From the NCBI GenBank assembly GCA_018374635.1, contig JAHAEW010000040.1, positions 1-28,222 of the forward strand: a DNA stretch of 28,222 bases. The letters run 5' to 3'. A program made the translations under genes and the position numbers. Every line of letters starts with the position of its first letter. The first letter of the stretch is position 1. The notes beneath the pieces are model-generated. The model ran no database searches and was not told the DNA's origin. It saw nothing but the letters and a program-made list of their open reading frames with translations. Below are positions 14,954 through 22,772 of this stretch, in pieces. This DNA is from Clostridiales bacterium. Its GTDB lineage: Bacteria; Bacillota; Clostridia; Oscillospirales; Oscillospiraceae.

Positions 14954-16372
14954 ATGGAACAGCTCATTCGCAATGCCGTCGTGGTGACGGTGGACCCGCA
15001 GCGCCGCATTCTTTGGGACGGAGCCATCCTCGTTCGGGATGACCGCATCGCCGATCTTGGTCCCAGCGCTGAGCTGAACGCCAAATACCCTGCGCCAGAC
15101 CGCATCGTGGACGCGGAGGGAAAGGTGATCTTCCCCGGCTTTATCGACAACCACACCCACCTCTTCCAGACCCTGCTCAAGGGCATCGGAGACGACATGG
15201 AGCTGAGCGACTGGCTCTCCCATATGATGTTTCCCGCGGCGGTCTATCTGGAGGCGGAGGATACGTACCATGCCGCCATGCTGGGCCTGTCCGAGGCCCT
15301 GCACAGCGGCGTGACCACCACGGTGGATTACATGCACTGCCACAGCAAGGGCGGGCTGACCGACGGGATCTGCCGCGCGGTGAAGGACTTGGGCGTGCGC
15401 GGCATCGTGGGCCGCGGCACCATGGATACCGGCGTGGAGTACGGCACCTGTCCCGACCTGTGCGAGAAGGTGGCCGACGTGGAGGCGGATCTCCACCGGC
15501 TGCTGCGCACCTATCACAATACGGAAAACGGCCGGCTGAAGATCTGGGCCGCTCCGTCCTCCATGTGGTCCAACTCGGACGAGATGCTGAAGATGCAGTG
15601 GCGCGTGGTCAATGAATACGGCGCCGGCTTCACCGTCCACATCTCCGAGACGGAATATGCCCGCATGGCCACCGAGTGGGTCCACGGATGCAACGACGTG
15701 GATCTCCTGAAAAAGCTGAATATCCTGGGCCCCAATGTGCTCATGGTCCACTGCTGCTGGGTCAACGAGCAGGATATGGAACTGATGAGGCAGTACGACA
15801 TGAAGGTGTCCCACGACGTCTGCTCCAATATGTATCTGGCCGACGGCGTGGCCCCGGTGCCCGAGATGCTGCGCAAGGGCCTGACCGTGGGCCTGGGCCT
15901 GGACGGCGCGGCCAGCAACAACTCCCAGGATATGATCGAGCTGATGAAGTGCACCGCCCTCCAGCACAAGGTCAAGACTCTGGACCCCATGGCGGTCACC
16001 GCCGAGAAGGTGCTGGAGATGGCCACCATTGACGGCGCCCGCTCCATCGGCATGGAGCGGGAGATCGGCTCCATTGAGGTGGGGAAGAAGGCGGACCTGG
16101 TCTTCTTCGACCCGGCGGCCAGCCAGAAGTCCACCCCCATGCACAACCCCGTCTCCACCCTGGTGTACTCCTCCGGGATGCAGAACATCACCGGCGTGAT
16201 GGTGGATGGGCGCATGGTGCTGGAAAACGGCCGCCTGACCACCGCCAGCGACGAGAGCCTCATTGCCAACGGACAGCGCGCCGCCGAGGGCCTGTGCCGC
16301 CGCGGCAAGATCACCAACCGGGGCGAGGGCCACAAGTGGGAGAGCTTTAAGACCAGAGCCCAGGAGAACTGA
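14954..16372 (+). CDS. Metal-dependent amidohydrolase/deaminase (MtaD/SsnA-like)
   Basis: A 472-residue TRZ/ATZ-type amidohydrolase of the TIM-barrel superfamily. Metal ligands are visible: His 67 and His 69 in the DNHTHLFQTLLKG motif, His 229 in VHISETE (with Glu 232), His 266 in VHCCWV, and Asp 317 in LGLDGAASNN. The N-terminal composite beta domain and the C-terminal IGSIEVGKKADLVFFD close the fold. The pattern SNMYLADGVAPVPEML resembles S-adenosylhomocysteine, methylthioadenosine and 5'-deoxyadenosine deaminases; a guanine or atrazine-type substrate is also possible. GGAAGG precedes the ATG. It ends the brnQ operon, with a terminator at 16391-16434. The superfamily is certain, the substrate is not. 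Confidence 0.88.
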   Translation: MEQLIRNAVVVTVDPQRRILWDGAILVRDDRIADLGPSAELNAKYPAPDRIVDAEGKVIFPGFIDNHTHLFQTLLKGIGDDMELSDWLSHMMFPAAVYLEAEDTYHAAMLGLSEALHSGVTTTVDYMHCHSKGGLTDGICRAVKDLGVRGIVGRGTMDTGVEYGTCPDLCEKVADVEADLHRLLRTYHNTENGRLKIWAAPSSMWSNSDEMLKMQWRVVNEYGAGFTVHISETEYARMATEWVHGCNDVDLLKKLNILGPNVLMVHCCWVNEQDMELMRQYDMKVSHDVCSNMYLADGVAPVPEMLRKGLTVGLGLDGAASNNSQDMIELMKCTALQHKVKTLDPMAVTAEKVLEMATIDGARSIGMEREIGSIEVGKKADLVFFDPAASQKSTPMHNPVSTLVYSSGMQNITGVMVDGRMVLENGRLTTASDESLIANGQRAAEGLCRRGKITNRGEGHKWESFKTRAQEN

Positions 16373-16390
16373 TCCTTCCCCAACAAAGAC

Positions 16391-16434
16391 ATACCCCCAG
16401 ACCCGCCGGGAGGCGCGGGTCTGGGGGTATTTTT
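16391..16434 (+). terminator. Intrinsic terminator after the deaminase gene
   Basis: ATACCCCCAGACCCGC (16391-16406) pairs with GCGGGTCTGGGGGTAT (16415-16430) and runs into five T (16430-16434). Confidence 0.92.
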
Positions 16435-16450
16435 GCTGCAAGAGAGAAGA

Positions 16451-17416
16451 TCAGATGGAGAGCTGTTCCAGCAGAAAGCGGCCGATGCTCTCCATGGCCT
16501 CGTTGGAGCGCTTGATGGGGAACATCTGAAAGACGTGCCACATGCCGTTCCACACCTCCAGGCGGCAGGGGATGCCGGCCGCCACCAGCCGGTCCCGCAG
16601 GCGGACCGAGTCGGACAGCAGGATCTCGTGGGTGCCCGCCTGGATGAGGACCGGCGGAAAGCCGGAAAAATCCCCAAAGAGGGGCGAAAGGTAGGGGGAC
16701 GTCCAGTCCTCCCCGTGGGCATAGGCCCCCCGGACAGCCTGGATATACTCCAGCGTGAGGGAGGGGTCCAGCTCCGCCCGCTCCTGATAGGAGCGCCCGC
16801 TGGCCGTCATATCGGTCCAGGGGGACATGAGGATGAGGGCGGCGGGGAGCCTGCGCCCCATGGCCTTGAGCCGGTGGGTGAGCACCAGGGCCAGGTTCCC
16901 GCCGGCCGAGTCCCCGGCTACCACGATGTCCCGGGCGCCATAGCCCAGGTACATCAGGTGGTCCCAGGCCCGGATGGCGTCCTCCACCGCGGCGGGATAG
17001 GGGTGTTCCGGAGCCAGGCGGTATTCAAAGGAGAGGACCTCATACCCGGTGACCGCCGCCAGCTTGGAGGCGATGGGGCGGGAATAGCCCAGGTTGCCGC
17101 TGGTATAACCTCCGCCGTGGCAGTAGAGGATGGCGTGGCGGCGGTCGTGGCCCCGGTTGGGCCGGACCCAGGCCGCATTCATGCCGGAGAGGGAGAAGGG
17201 CTCCCAGCTCATCCCGGCCATGGGGGCGGCCAGGCGGCCCAGGACCTCCTGCCCCTTGCGCTGGCGCTCCAGATCCTCCGGGGCCATGGACTCGGGAGAG
17301 GTGGCGGTGTGGATGGCCTTGAGAGCCTTCATCATGGGGGCCAGGCGCCGCTGTTCGGCCCGCCGGGATTCGGAGCGGGTCCGGCTGGGTTTAGGGAAGA
17401 GAACATTTCGTTTCAT
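16451..17416 (-). CDS. Alpha/beta hydrolase, HSL-family esterase
   Basis: A 321-residue serine hydrolase of the hormone-sensitive-lipase family. It shows the oxyanion-hole HGGG (100-103), the nucleophile Ser 170 in GDSAGGN, and His 294 in WHVFQMF. The acid residue falls in QAGTHEILLSD, where Glu 264 stands in place of the usual Asp of this family. No signal peptide is present; the N-terminus is basic and helical, so a cytosolic or membrane-associated enzyme is likely. It would hydrolyse short acyl esters of unknown nature. The ATG at 17416 follows AAGGAGG by 10 nt; an ATG at 17437 would place the binding site inside the gene. It is divergent from the acyltransferase-like gene, and its own extended -10 promoter lies at 17484-17489. 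Confidence 0.9.
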   Translation of the reverse strand: MKRNVLFPKPSRTRSESRRAEQRRLAPMMKALKAIHTATSPESMAPEDLERQRKGQEVLGRLAAPMAGMSWEPFSLSGMNAAWVRPNRGHDRRHAILYCHGGGYTSGNLGYSRPIASKLAAVTGYEVLSFEYRLAPEHPYPAAVEDAIRAWDHLMYLGYGARDIVVAGDSAGGNLALVLTHRLKAMGRRLPAALILMSPWTDMTASGRSYQERAELDPSLTLEYIQAVRGAYAHGEDWTSPYLSPLFGDFSGFPPVLIQAGTHEILLSDSVRLRDRLVAAGIPCRLEVWNGMWHVFQMFPIKRSNEAMESIGRFLLEQLSI

Positions 17417-17483
17417 GGACACAGGTCCTCCTTGCACATGGGGGCTTGTGATATAGAAAAGGTATCATAGCTGCTTTGCGGCT

Positions 17484-17489
17484 ATTATA
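17484..17489 (-). promoter_or_regulatory. -10 element of the esterase promoter
   Basis: On the minus strand TATAAT with an extended TGG before it. No good -35 is seen at 16-18 bp upstream. Transcription would start near 17477 and leave a leader of about 60 nt before the ATG. Confidence 0.6.
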
Positions 17490-17541
17490 CCACAGAAGCG
17501 GGAGGGGTAACAGTACCAAACACGCCTTCGTCCAATTCCCC

Positions 17542-17570
17542 TTGTAGTTTCCAGGCGGGGGTGATAAAAT
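17542..17570 (+). promoter_or_regulatory. Candidate promoter of the acyltransferase-like gene
   Basis: TTGTAG (17542-17547) and TAAAAT (17565-17570) are 17 bp apart, with an extended -10 TGA. The -35 is a poor match. It lies in the 189-bp gap shared with the divergent esterase gene. Confidence 0.45.
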
Positions 17571-17605
17571 GAAAGACAAAAGCGATCGGATAAGGAGGTG
17601 ACCAA

Positions 17606-18913
17606 ATGGCTCCCAGAGAGCGCAGAGAGCGTCAGTGGTATAAGCTGGACAATGCCGGCGTGCTCTACTCCGCGATCCAGAAAGAGAACTACTCCGCGAT
17701 CTACCGTTTTTCCGCGGTGATGGAGGAGCGGGTGGACCCTCAGGCCCTTCAGCGGGCGGTGGACAAGACCATGCCCCGCTTTCCCGGCTTTGCGGTACAC
17801 ATCAAAAAAGGGGCCTTCTGGTACTATTTTGAGCCAAATCCGGCCCCGGGCCCCTTTGTGAAACGAGATATTTCCAACCCCTGCCAGCCGGTCCGCTTCC
17901 GGGAGGACAACGGCTGGCTGGTGCGCTTTTACTACTATGAGCACCGGATCTCCCTGGAGGTCTTCCACGCCCTCTCGGACGGGGCAGGCGCACTGGTCTT
18001 TTTCCGCACCCTTCTGGCCGTGTACCTGCGGGAGATGGGGCATACCATCCCCAACGGTCCGGGCATTCTGGACGTGGAGGAGCCTCCCCACCGGGAGGAG
18101 CTGGAGGACGCCTATGCCCGCTATGCCACGGTCCGTTCCCTGCGGGCCGGGATCGGGAAGAAGGCCTTCCAGAACACCGGCACGCCGGAGCCCTTCTATA
18201 CGCTGAATGTGACCATGGGCTTCGTCCCGGTGGACCAGCTCAAGGCCAGGGCGAAATCTTACGGCGTATCTATCACAGAGTATCTGACTGGCGCGCTGCT
18301 GAAGGTCATTCTGGAAAATCAGGCCAGGGAGGAGCCCCGGCATCCCAAGCCGGTGGCCCTGGCCATCCCCATCAATCTGCGGCCCTGGTTTCCGTCGGAG
18401 ACCCTGCGCAACTTCATCCTGACGGTGCGGCCCTGCATCGACCCTTCCCTGGGGGAGTACACCTTCCCGGAGATCCTCTCTCAGGTCCACCACTATATGC
18501 GCCTGCACATCAACCGGCAGGAGATGCAGGCGCTGCTGACGGGAAATGTCCGCTTCCAGACCAATCGGGTCCTTCAGCTCATCCCCATCTGGCTGAAAAA
18601 TCCCGTCATGTCCCTGAGCTACCGTCTGGCGGGGACCCGGCCCTATTCCGGTACATACACGAATCCGGGCGCGTTCACCGTGCCCGAGGAGATGGCCCCC
18701 CATATCCGGCGGATGGAGGTCATTCTGGGACAGGCCACCAACCCGCGGGTCCACTGTGCCTCCATCAGCTACGGCAACACCATGGAGATCACCTTTGCCG
18801 GGACCCTTCAGGAGACCGATACCGAGCGGGAGTTTTTCCGCTTCCTGGTCCGGGAGGGCCTCCCGGTCAAGGTGGAGAGCAACCGGAGCGTCCGCTCCGA
18901 GCTGCTGTTTTGA
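17606..18913 (+). CDS. Condensation/alcohol acetyltransferase-like protein
   Basis: A 435-residue protein of the CoA-dependent acyltransferase superfamily that includes nonribosomal condensation domains, alcohol acetyltransferases and wax ester synthases. The hallmark HxxxDG is present as His 121 to Gly 126 in FHALSDGAG. The N-terminal half (about 10-160) and C-terminal half (about 190-430) fit the usual two-lobed fold, with IPINLRPWFPSETLRNF resembling the second-lobe region of these enzymes. No carrier protein, adenylation domain or CoA ligase is nearby, so it probably works alone with an acyl-CoA. The substrate is unknown. AAGGAGGTGA before the ATG is a near-perfect binding site. The zinc-ribbon membrane protein follows 30 bp downstream in the same transcript. 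Confidence 0.8.
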   Translation: MAPRERRERQWYKLDNAGVLYSAIQKENYSAIYRFSAVMEERVDPQALQRAVDKTMPRFPGFAVHIKKGAFWYYFEPNPAPGPFVKRDISNPCQPVRFREDNGWLVRFYYYEHRISLEVFHALSDGAGALVFFRTLLAVYLREMGHTIPNGPGILDVEEPPHREELEDAYARYATVRSLRAGIGKKAFQNTGTPEPFYTLNVTMGFVPVDQLKARAKSYGVSITEYLTGALLKVILENQAREEPRHPKPVALAIPINLRPWFPSETLRNFILTVRPCIDPSLGEYTFPEILSQVHHYMRLHINRQEMQALLTGNVRFQTNRVLQLIPIWLKNPVMSLSYRLAGTRPYSGTYTNPGAFTVPEEMAPHIRRMEVILGQATNPRVHCASISYGNTMEITFAGTLQETDTEREFFRFLVREGLPVKVESNRSVRSELLF

Positions 18914-18943
18914 GTTTTGCGTGAAAACGAGGTGTAAGCTGCT

Positions 18944-19648
18944 ATGTCCTATTGCGTCAACTGCGGGGTAGAGCTGGATGGAACGGCCTCCTTCTGCCCC
19001 CTGTGCCATACGCCGGTGGTCAATCCGAAGCAGCCGGTGGATATGGTCTCTCCCAAGCCCTTTCCCACGGAGCGGGGGGAGGTGGCCCCCGTCTCCAAGT
19101 GGGAGCTTGCCCTGCTGATCTCGGCCATGCTGGTATCGGTGTCCGTGTGCTGCGCCATCTTGAACATCTTCCTCCCGGCGGAGCGGACCTGGTCGCTCTA
19201 TGTAGTGGGGGCAGCCATTATGCTCTGGCTGTGGTTTGTCCCGCCGCTCCTGCTGCGGGGCATGCCGCTGCTGATCCGGCTGGTGCTGGATGTGGCGGCG
19301 GTGGGGGTGTACCTGCTCCTCATCGCCATAGACCTGGATGGAATGGTGTGGTATCTGGGCCTGGCGCTGCCCATCGTGCTGTGGGGCGGGGCCTGTGTCC
19401 TTTTCCTGGGACTGGTGCTGGGGGGAGGACGGCGCTCTATTCTGACCACGGTCACACTGCTGGTGGGCACGATCGGGGGCTTCCTGGTGGGCACGGAGCT
19501 GCTCATCGACCGGTTTGTCCACGGAGTCTGGGGACCCAGCTGGTCCCTGGTGGTCTTGACCATCTGCGTGGCGCTGGTCATTCCTCTCATCGTCGTACGG
19601 CGGATCCCCTCCCTGCGGGAGGAGGTCCGGCGGCGGTTTCATATGTGA
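18944..19648 (+). CDS. Zinc-ribbon six-helix membrane protein (DUF6320-like)
   Basis: A 234-residue protein. The N-terminus carries a zinc ribbon (Cys 4, Cys 7, Cys 18, Cys 21 in YCVNCGVEL and FCPLCHTPV). After a linker of about 30 residues six hydrophobic helices follow, from about 53 to 225, ending in a basic RRRFHM tail. I believe this matches a DUF6320-type family often seen beside alcohol acetyltransferase-like genes in Clostridia, but this is from memory and unverified. The site GAGGTG lies 11 nt before the ATG. It follows the acyltransferase-like gene by 30 bp and has its own terminator. It could anchor or supply the acyltransferase at the membrane; that is inference. Confidence 0.78.
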   Translation: MSYCVNCGVELDGTASFCPLCHTPVVNPKQPVDMVSPKPFPTERGEVAPVSKWELALLISAMLVSVSVCCAILNIFLPAERTWSLYVVGAAIMLWLWFVPPLLLRGMPLLIRLVLDVAAVGVYLLLIAIDLDGMVWYLGLALPIVLWGGACVLFLGLVLGGGRRSILTTVTLLVGTIGGFLVGTELLIDRFVHGVWGPSWSLVVLTICVALVIPLIVVRRIPSLREEVRRRFHM

Positions 19649-19656
19649 CGGCGCGG

Positions 19657-19692
19657 CGGCGCGGCTCTCTTGGAAGGGCCGCGCCGTTTTTT
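19657..19692 (+). terminator. Intrinsic terminator before the arginine operon
   Basis: CGGCGCGGC (19657-19665) pairs with GCCGCGCCG (19678-19686), followed by six T (19687-19692). Confidence 0.9.
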
Positions 19693-19696
19693 CATT

Positions 19697-19823
19697 GCGT
19701 ATAGAATAGATACGCATATTATGAGGCGTGCGCCGGGGGTGAACATTCTATAATATTCACTATAAAACGGATATACAAAATTATATTCAAATAAAAAGGG
19801 AGATATAAGAATAATTATGCAAA
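19697..19823. promoter_or_regulatory. AT-rich control region with ARG-box-like sites
   Basis: The AT-rich stretch between the terminator and the argG promoter holds several sites like the ArgR box of Bacillus (TGAATAAAAATTCA-type). The clearest is AGAATAATTATGCA at 19808-19821. A weaker one is the minus-strand TTGAATATAATTTTG near 19779-19793, and an AT-rich dyad around TTCTATAATATTC lies at 19745-19757. A perfect inverted repeat GCGTAT-N7-ATACGC lies at 19697-19715. Binding by ArgR is inferred from the gene content downstream. Confidence 0.5.
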
Positions 19824-19830
19824 ATGACAG

Positions 19831-19859
19831 TTGCATTTTTATTCTGCCTGGAGTATAAT
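19831..19859 (+). promoter_or_regulatory. argG operon promoter with overlapping ARG box
   Basis: TTGCAT (19831-19836) and TATAAT (19854-19859) are spaced by exactly 17 bp. The minus-strand box GAATAAAAATGCAA (19844-19831) covers the -35, so bound ArgR would block RNA polymerase. The upstream box at 19808-19821 lies about two helical turns away. Confidence 0.75.
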
Positions 19860-19913
19860 GATGCCAACATCAGGAAGACGGCCGGAGCGGCCGCCTCACA
19901 GGAGGTCATTACA

Positions 19914-21131
19914 ATGTCTGAGATCAAGAAAGTTGTCCTCGCCTACTCCGGCGGTCTGGATACGTCCATCATCATCCCCTGGCTGAAGGAGCACTACAAC
20001 AATCCCGAGATCATCGCCGTGGCCGGCGACGTGGGCCAGAATGACGAGCTGGAGGGCCTGGAGGAGAAGGCCATCCAGACCGGCGCGTCCAAGCTGTATG
20101 TGCTGGATCTGGTGGATGAGATGGTGGATGACGTCATCATCCCCTCCATGATGATGGGCGCCAAGTACGAGGACTATCTGCTGGGCACCGCCTTTGCCCG
20201 GCCCATCATCGCCAAGGGCCTGGTGGAGATCGCCAAGAAGGAGGGGGCCGACGCCATCGCCCACGGCTGCACCGGAAAGGGCAACGACCAGATCCGGTTT
20301 GAGCTGGCCATCAAGCGCTTCGCCCCCGAGATGAAGATTATCGCCCCCTGGAGAGAGTGGGACATCAAGAGCCGCAACGAGGAGATCGACTACGCCGAGG
20401 CCCACCATGTGCCCCTGAAGATCAGCCGGGAGACCAGCTATTCCAAAGACAAGAACCTGTGGCACCTCTCCCACGAGGGCCTGGACCTGGAGGACCCCGC
20501 CAGCGAGCCCCAGTACGACAAGCCCGGCTTCCTGGAGATGGGCGTCTCTCCGGCCATGGCCCCTGACGAGCCCGCCTATGTGACCATTGATTTCGAGAAG
20601 GGCTGGCCCGTGGCCGTGGACGGGGAGAAGATGAAGGCCTCCGACATCATCCGCAAGCTCAACGACCTGGGCGGCAAGAACGGCATCGGCCTGCTGGACA
20701 TCGTGGAGAACCGGATGACCGGCATGAAGGACCGGGGCGTGTACGAGACCCCCGGCGGCGCCATCCTCTACCGGGCCCACGAGGTGCTGGAGATGATCAC
20801 CATCGACAAGGACACCAAGCACATGAAGCAGAAGCTGGCGGTGGATTTTGCCGATCTGGTCTACAACGGCAAGTGGTTCACCCCCGTGCGGGAGGCCCTC
20901 TCCGCCTTCGCCGCCGAGACCCAGAAGCACGTCACCGGCCAGGTGAAGCTCAAGCTCTACAAGGGCAACATCATCACCTCCGGCGTCACCTCTCCCGAGA
21001 CCCTCTACTCCGAGGACATCGTCACCTTCCAGGAGAGCGATTACAACCAGAACGACGCCACCGGCTTTATCAACCTCTGGGGCCTGCCCGACACCATTCT
21101 GGCCCTGCGGGACCAGGGAAAGCTGAAGTAA
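19914..21131 (+). CDS. argG: Argininosuccinate synthase
   Basis: Joins citrulline and aspartate with ATP to argininosuccinate, in the cytosol. The 405-residue length is normal. The PP-loop AYSGGLDTS lies at 9-17, with HGCTGKGNDQIRFE (about 117-130) and the substrate region GVSPAMAPDEP as in other ArgG. The ATG at 19914 follows AGGAGGT; the longer frame from 19824 runs through the promoter. It is the first gene of the arg operon, and codon use is strongly biased to C/G-ending codons, consistent with high expression. A 217-bp hairpin-rich gap separates it from argH, without a clear plus-strand terminator. Confidence 0.97.
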   Translation: MSEIKKVVLAYSGGLDTSIIIPWLKEHYNNPEIIAVAGDVGQNDELEGLEEKAIQTGASKLYVLDLVDEMVDDVIIPSMMMGAKYEDYLLGTAFARPIIAKGLVEIAKKEGADAIAHGCTGKGNDQIRFELAIKRFAPEMKIIAPWREWDIKSRNEEIDYAEAHHVPLKISRETSYSKDKNLWHLSHEGLDLEDPASEPQYDKPGFLEMGVSPAMAPDEPAYVTIDFEKGWPVAVDGEKMKASDIIRKLNDLGGKNGIGLLDIVENRMTGMKDRGVYETPGGAILYRAHEVLEMITIDKDTKHMKQKLAVDFADLVYNGKWFTPVREALSAFAAETQKHVTGQVKLKLYKGNIITSGVTSPETLYSEDIVTFQESDYNQNDATGFINLWGLPDTILALRDQGKLK

Positions 21132-21143
21132 GACGGCATTCAG

Positions 21144-21317
21144 CCCTCGGCAGAGTTTCGCCGCCCACAGGCGGCGAAAGAAAATCGAAATCCGTTTTTT
21201 CCGAGGACATGTGCCTCGGAAAAAACACTTCTCAGCCCACAAGCGTGCGCGCGTTGCGCGCGCGACGCAGGGGGCTGTATCCCCTCTCAAAAATGCCTGC
21301 ATTTTTGAGAAAACACT
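21144..21317. repeat. Composite hairpin repeat element (copy 1)
   Basis: Four hairpins stand in a row between argG and argH. H1: TTTCGCCGCC (21156-21165) with GGCGGCGAAA (21170-21179). H2: T6CCGAGG (21195-21206) with CCTCGGA6 (21214-21225). H3: CAGCCC/GGGCTG (about 21233-21278) enclosing a GCGCGC-rich inner stem. H4: TCTCAAAAATGC (21285-21296) with GCATTTTTGAGA (21299-21310). The words AAAACACT follow H2 and H4. None has a T-run on the plus strand, so they are not ordinary terminators. H1 and its flanks recur at 28170-28222. Confidence 0.75.
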
Positions 21318-21348
21318 AACCCGATGAAAGAGAAATGAGGTAACCGGC

Positions 21349-22734
21349 ATGAAATTGTGGGCAGGACGGTTCCAGAAGGAGACCGATACCCTGGTAAATG
21401 ACTTCAACTCGTCTATTTCCTTCGATGCCCGTCTCTACAAGGAGGACATCGCAGGCTCCATGGCCCACGCGGCCATGCTGGGAAAGACCGGCATCATCGA
21501 GGCCCACGAGGCCGAGAAGATCATTGACGGGCTCAAGGCCATCCTGGCCGACGTGGAGGCCGGTCAGGTGGAGTTCTCCATGGAGAACGAGGACATCCAC
21601 ATGAACATCGAGTCCCTCCTCACCCAGCGCATCGGCCAGACCGGCAAGCGGCTGCACACCGCCCGCAGCCGGAACGACCAGGTGGCGGTGGACTTCCGGC
21701 TCTATGTGAAGAAGGAGATCCCCGTCATCATCGGCATGATCCAGGACCTGGAGGAGGTGCTGGTGAAAAAGGCCCAGGCCAGCCTCCACACCGTCATGCC
21801 GGGCTACACCCACCTCCAGCGTGCCCAGCCCACCACCTTCGCCCACTACATGATGGCCTACGCCAACATGCTCAAGCGGGACATCACCCGGCTGGAGGAC
21901 TGCCTGGAGCGGATGGACGAGTGCCCCCTGGGCGCGGGCGCCCTGGCCACCTCCACCTATCCGGTGGACCGGTTCCAGACCGCGGCGGCCCTGGGCTTCC
22001 GGCGTCCCACGGACAACTCCATGGACTCGGTGTCCGACCGGGACTTTGCCATCGAGTTTCTGTCGGCCTGCTCCATTCTGATGATGCACCTGTCCCGCTT
22101 CTCGGAGGAGATCATCCTCTGGTGCTCCTGGGAGTTCAAGTATGTGGAGTTGGACGACGCCTATTCCACCGGCTCCTCCATCATGCCCCAGAAGAAGAAT
22201 CCCGACGTGGCCGAGCTGGTCCGGGGGAAGACCGGGCGGGTGTACGGCTCCCTCATCACCCTGCTGACCGTGATGAAGGGCCTGCCCCTGGCCTACAACA
22301 AGGACATGCAGGAGGACAAAGAGCCGGTGTTCGACGCCATCGACACGGTGGAGCTGTGCATTCCCGTCTTTGCCGCCATGCTGGACACCCTCACCGTCAA
22401 GGAGAAGAACATGCGCGCGGCGGCCTCCGGCGGCTTCATCAACGCCACCGACTGCGCCGACTATCTGGTCAAGAAGGGGATGCCCTTCCGGGAGGCCTAT
22501 ATGATCGTGGGCAAGCTGGTCAACTTCTGCATCAAGGCCGGCGAGACCCTGGACACCTTGCCCCTGAAGGACTTCAAGGCGGTCTCGCCCGTCTTCGAGG
22601 AGGACGTCTACCAGGCCCTAGAGCTGGGTACCTGCGTCAACGGACGCCAGGTCTACGGCGGACCCTCCGCCGAGAGCGTGCAGCAGCAGATCGGCCGCAT
22701 CAAGGCCTTCCTGGCCGAGCGGAAAAAGGGCTGA
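21349..22734 (+). CDS. argH: Argininosuccinate lyase
   Basis: Splits argininosuccinate to arginine and fumarate, the last step of the pathway. The 461-residue protein belongs to the fumarase/aspartase superfamily; the signature GSSIMPQKKNP lies at 275-285 with the catalytic Ser at about 277. It begins KLWAGRF, typical of ArgH, and TARSRNDQV and GYTHLQRAQPTTFAH supply the other substrate motifs. GAGGT lies 8 nt before the ATG. It follows argG after the hairpin repeat and precedes argC by 96 bp. Confidence 0.97.
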   Translation: MKLWAGRFQKETDTLVNDFNSSISFDARLYKEDIAGSMAHAAMLGKTGIIEAHEAEKIIDGLKAILADVEAGQVEFSMENEDIHMNIESLLTQRIGQTGKRLHTARSRNDQVAVDFRLYVKKEIPVIIGMIQDLEEVLVKKAQASLHTVMPGYTHLQRAQPTTFAHYMMAYANMLKRDITRLEDCLERMDECPLGAGALATSTYPVDRFQTAAALGFRRPTDNSMDSVSDRDFAIEFLSACSILMMHLSRFSEEIILWCSWEFKYVELDDAYSTGSSIMPQKKNPDVAELVRGKTGRVYGSLITLLTVMKGLPLAYNKDMQEDKEPVFDAIDTVELCIPVFAAMLDTLTVKEKNMRAAASGGFINATDCADYLVKKGMPFREAYMIVGKLVNFCIKAGETLDTLPLKDFKAVSPVFEEDVYQALELGTCVNGRQVYGGPSAESVQQQIGRIKAFLAERKKG

Positions 22735-22772
22735 GAAACCAGACTGTAACAGGTTTGAGGTTGAAATCCTCG

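Noticed and set aside
14801..16441. Minus-strand open frame of about 546 codons opposite the deaminase
   Set aside because: It is a mirror of the deaminase gene, crosses the terminator, and has the His/Val/Gly-rich composition of an antisense frame.
17465..19717. Long minus-strand open frame of about 750 codons opposite the acyltransferase and membrane protein genes
   Set aside because: It is antisense to two well-supported genes, has low-complexity composition rich in Arg, Gln, His and Pro, and shows no domain. It is a by-product of GC-rich third positions in the real genes.
21132..21348. Terminator or attenuator between argG and argH
   Set aside because: The hairpins are strong but none is followed by a T-run on the plus strand; the T's lie within stem arms. 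The repeat-element explanation fits better.
19896..21407. Minus-strand open frame of about 500 codons opposite argG
   Set aside because: Antisense shadow of a highly codon-biased gene; Gly/Val/Leu/His-rich with no motif and no ribosome binding site.
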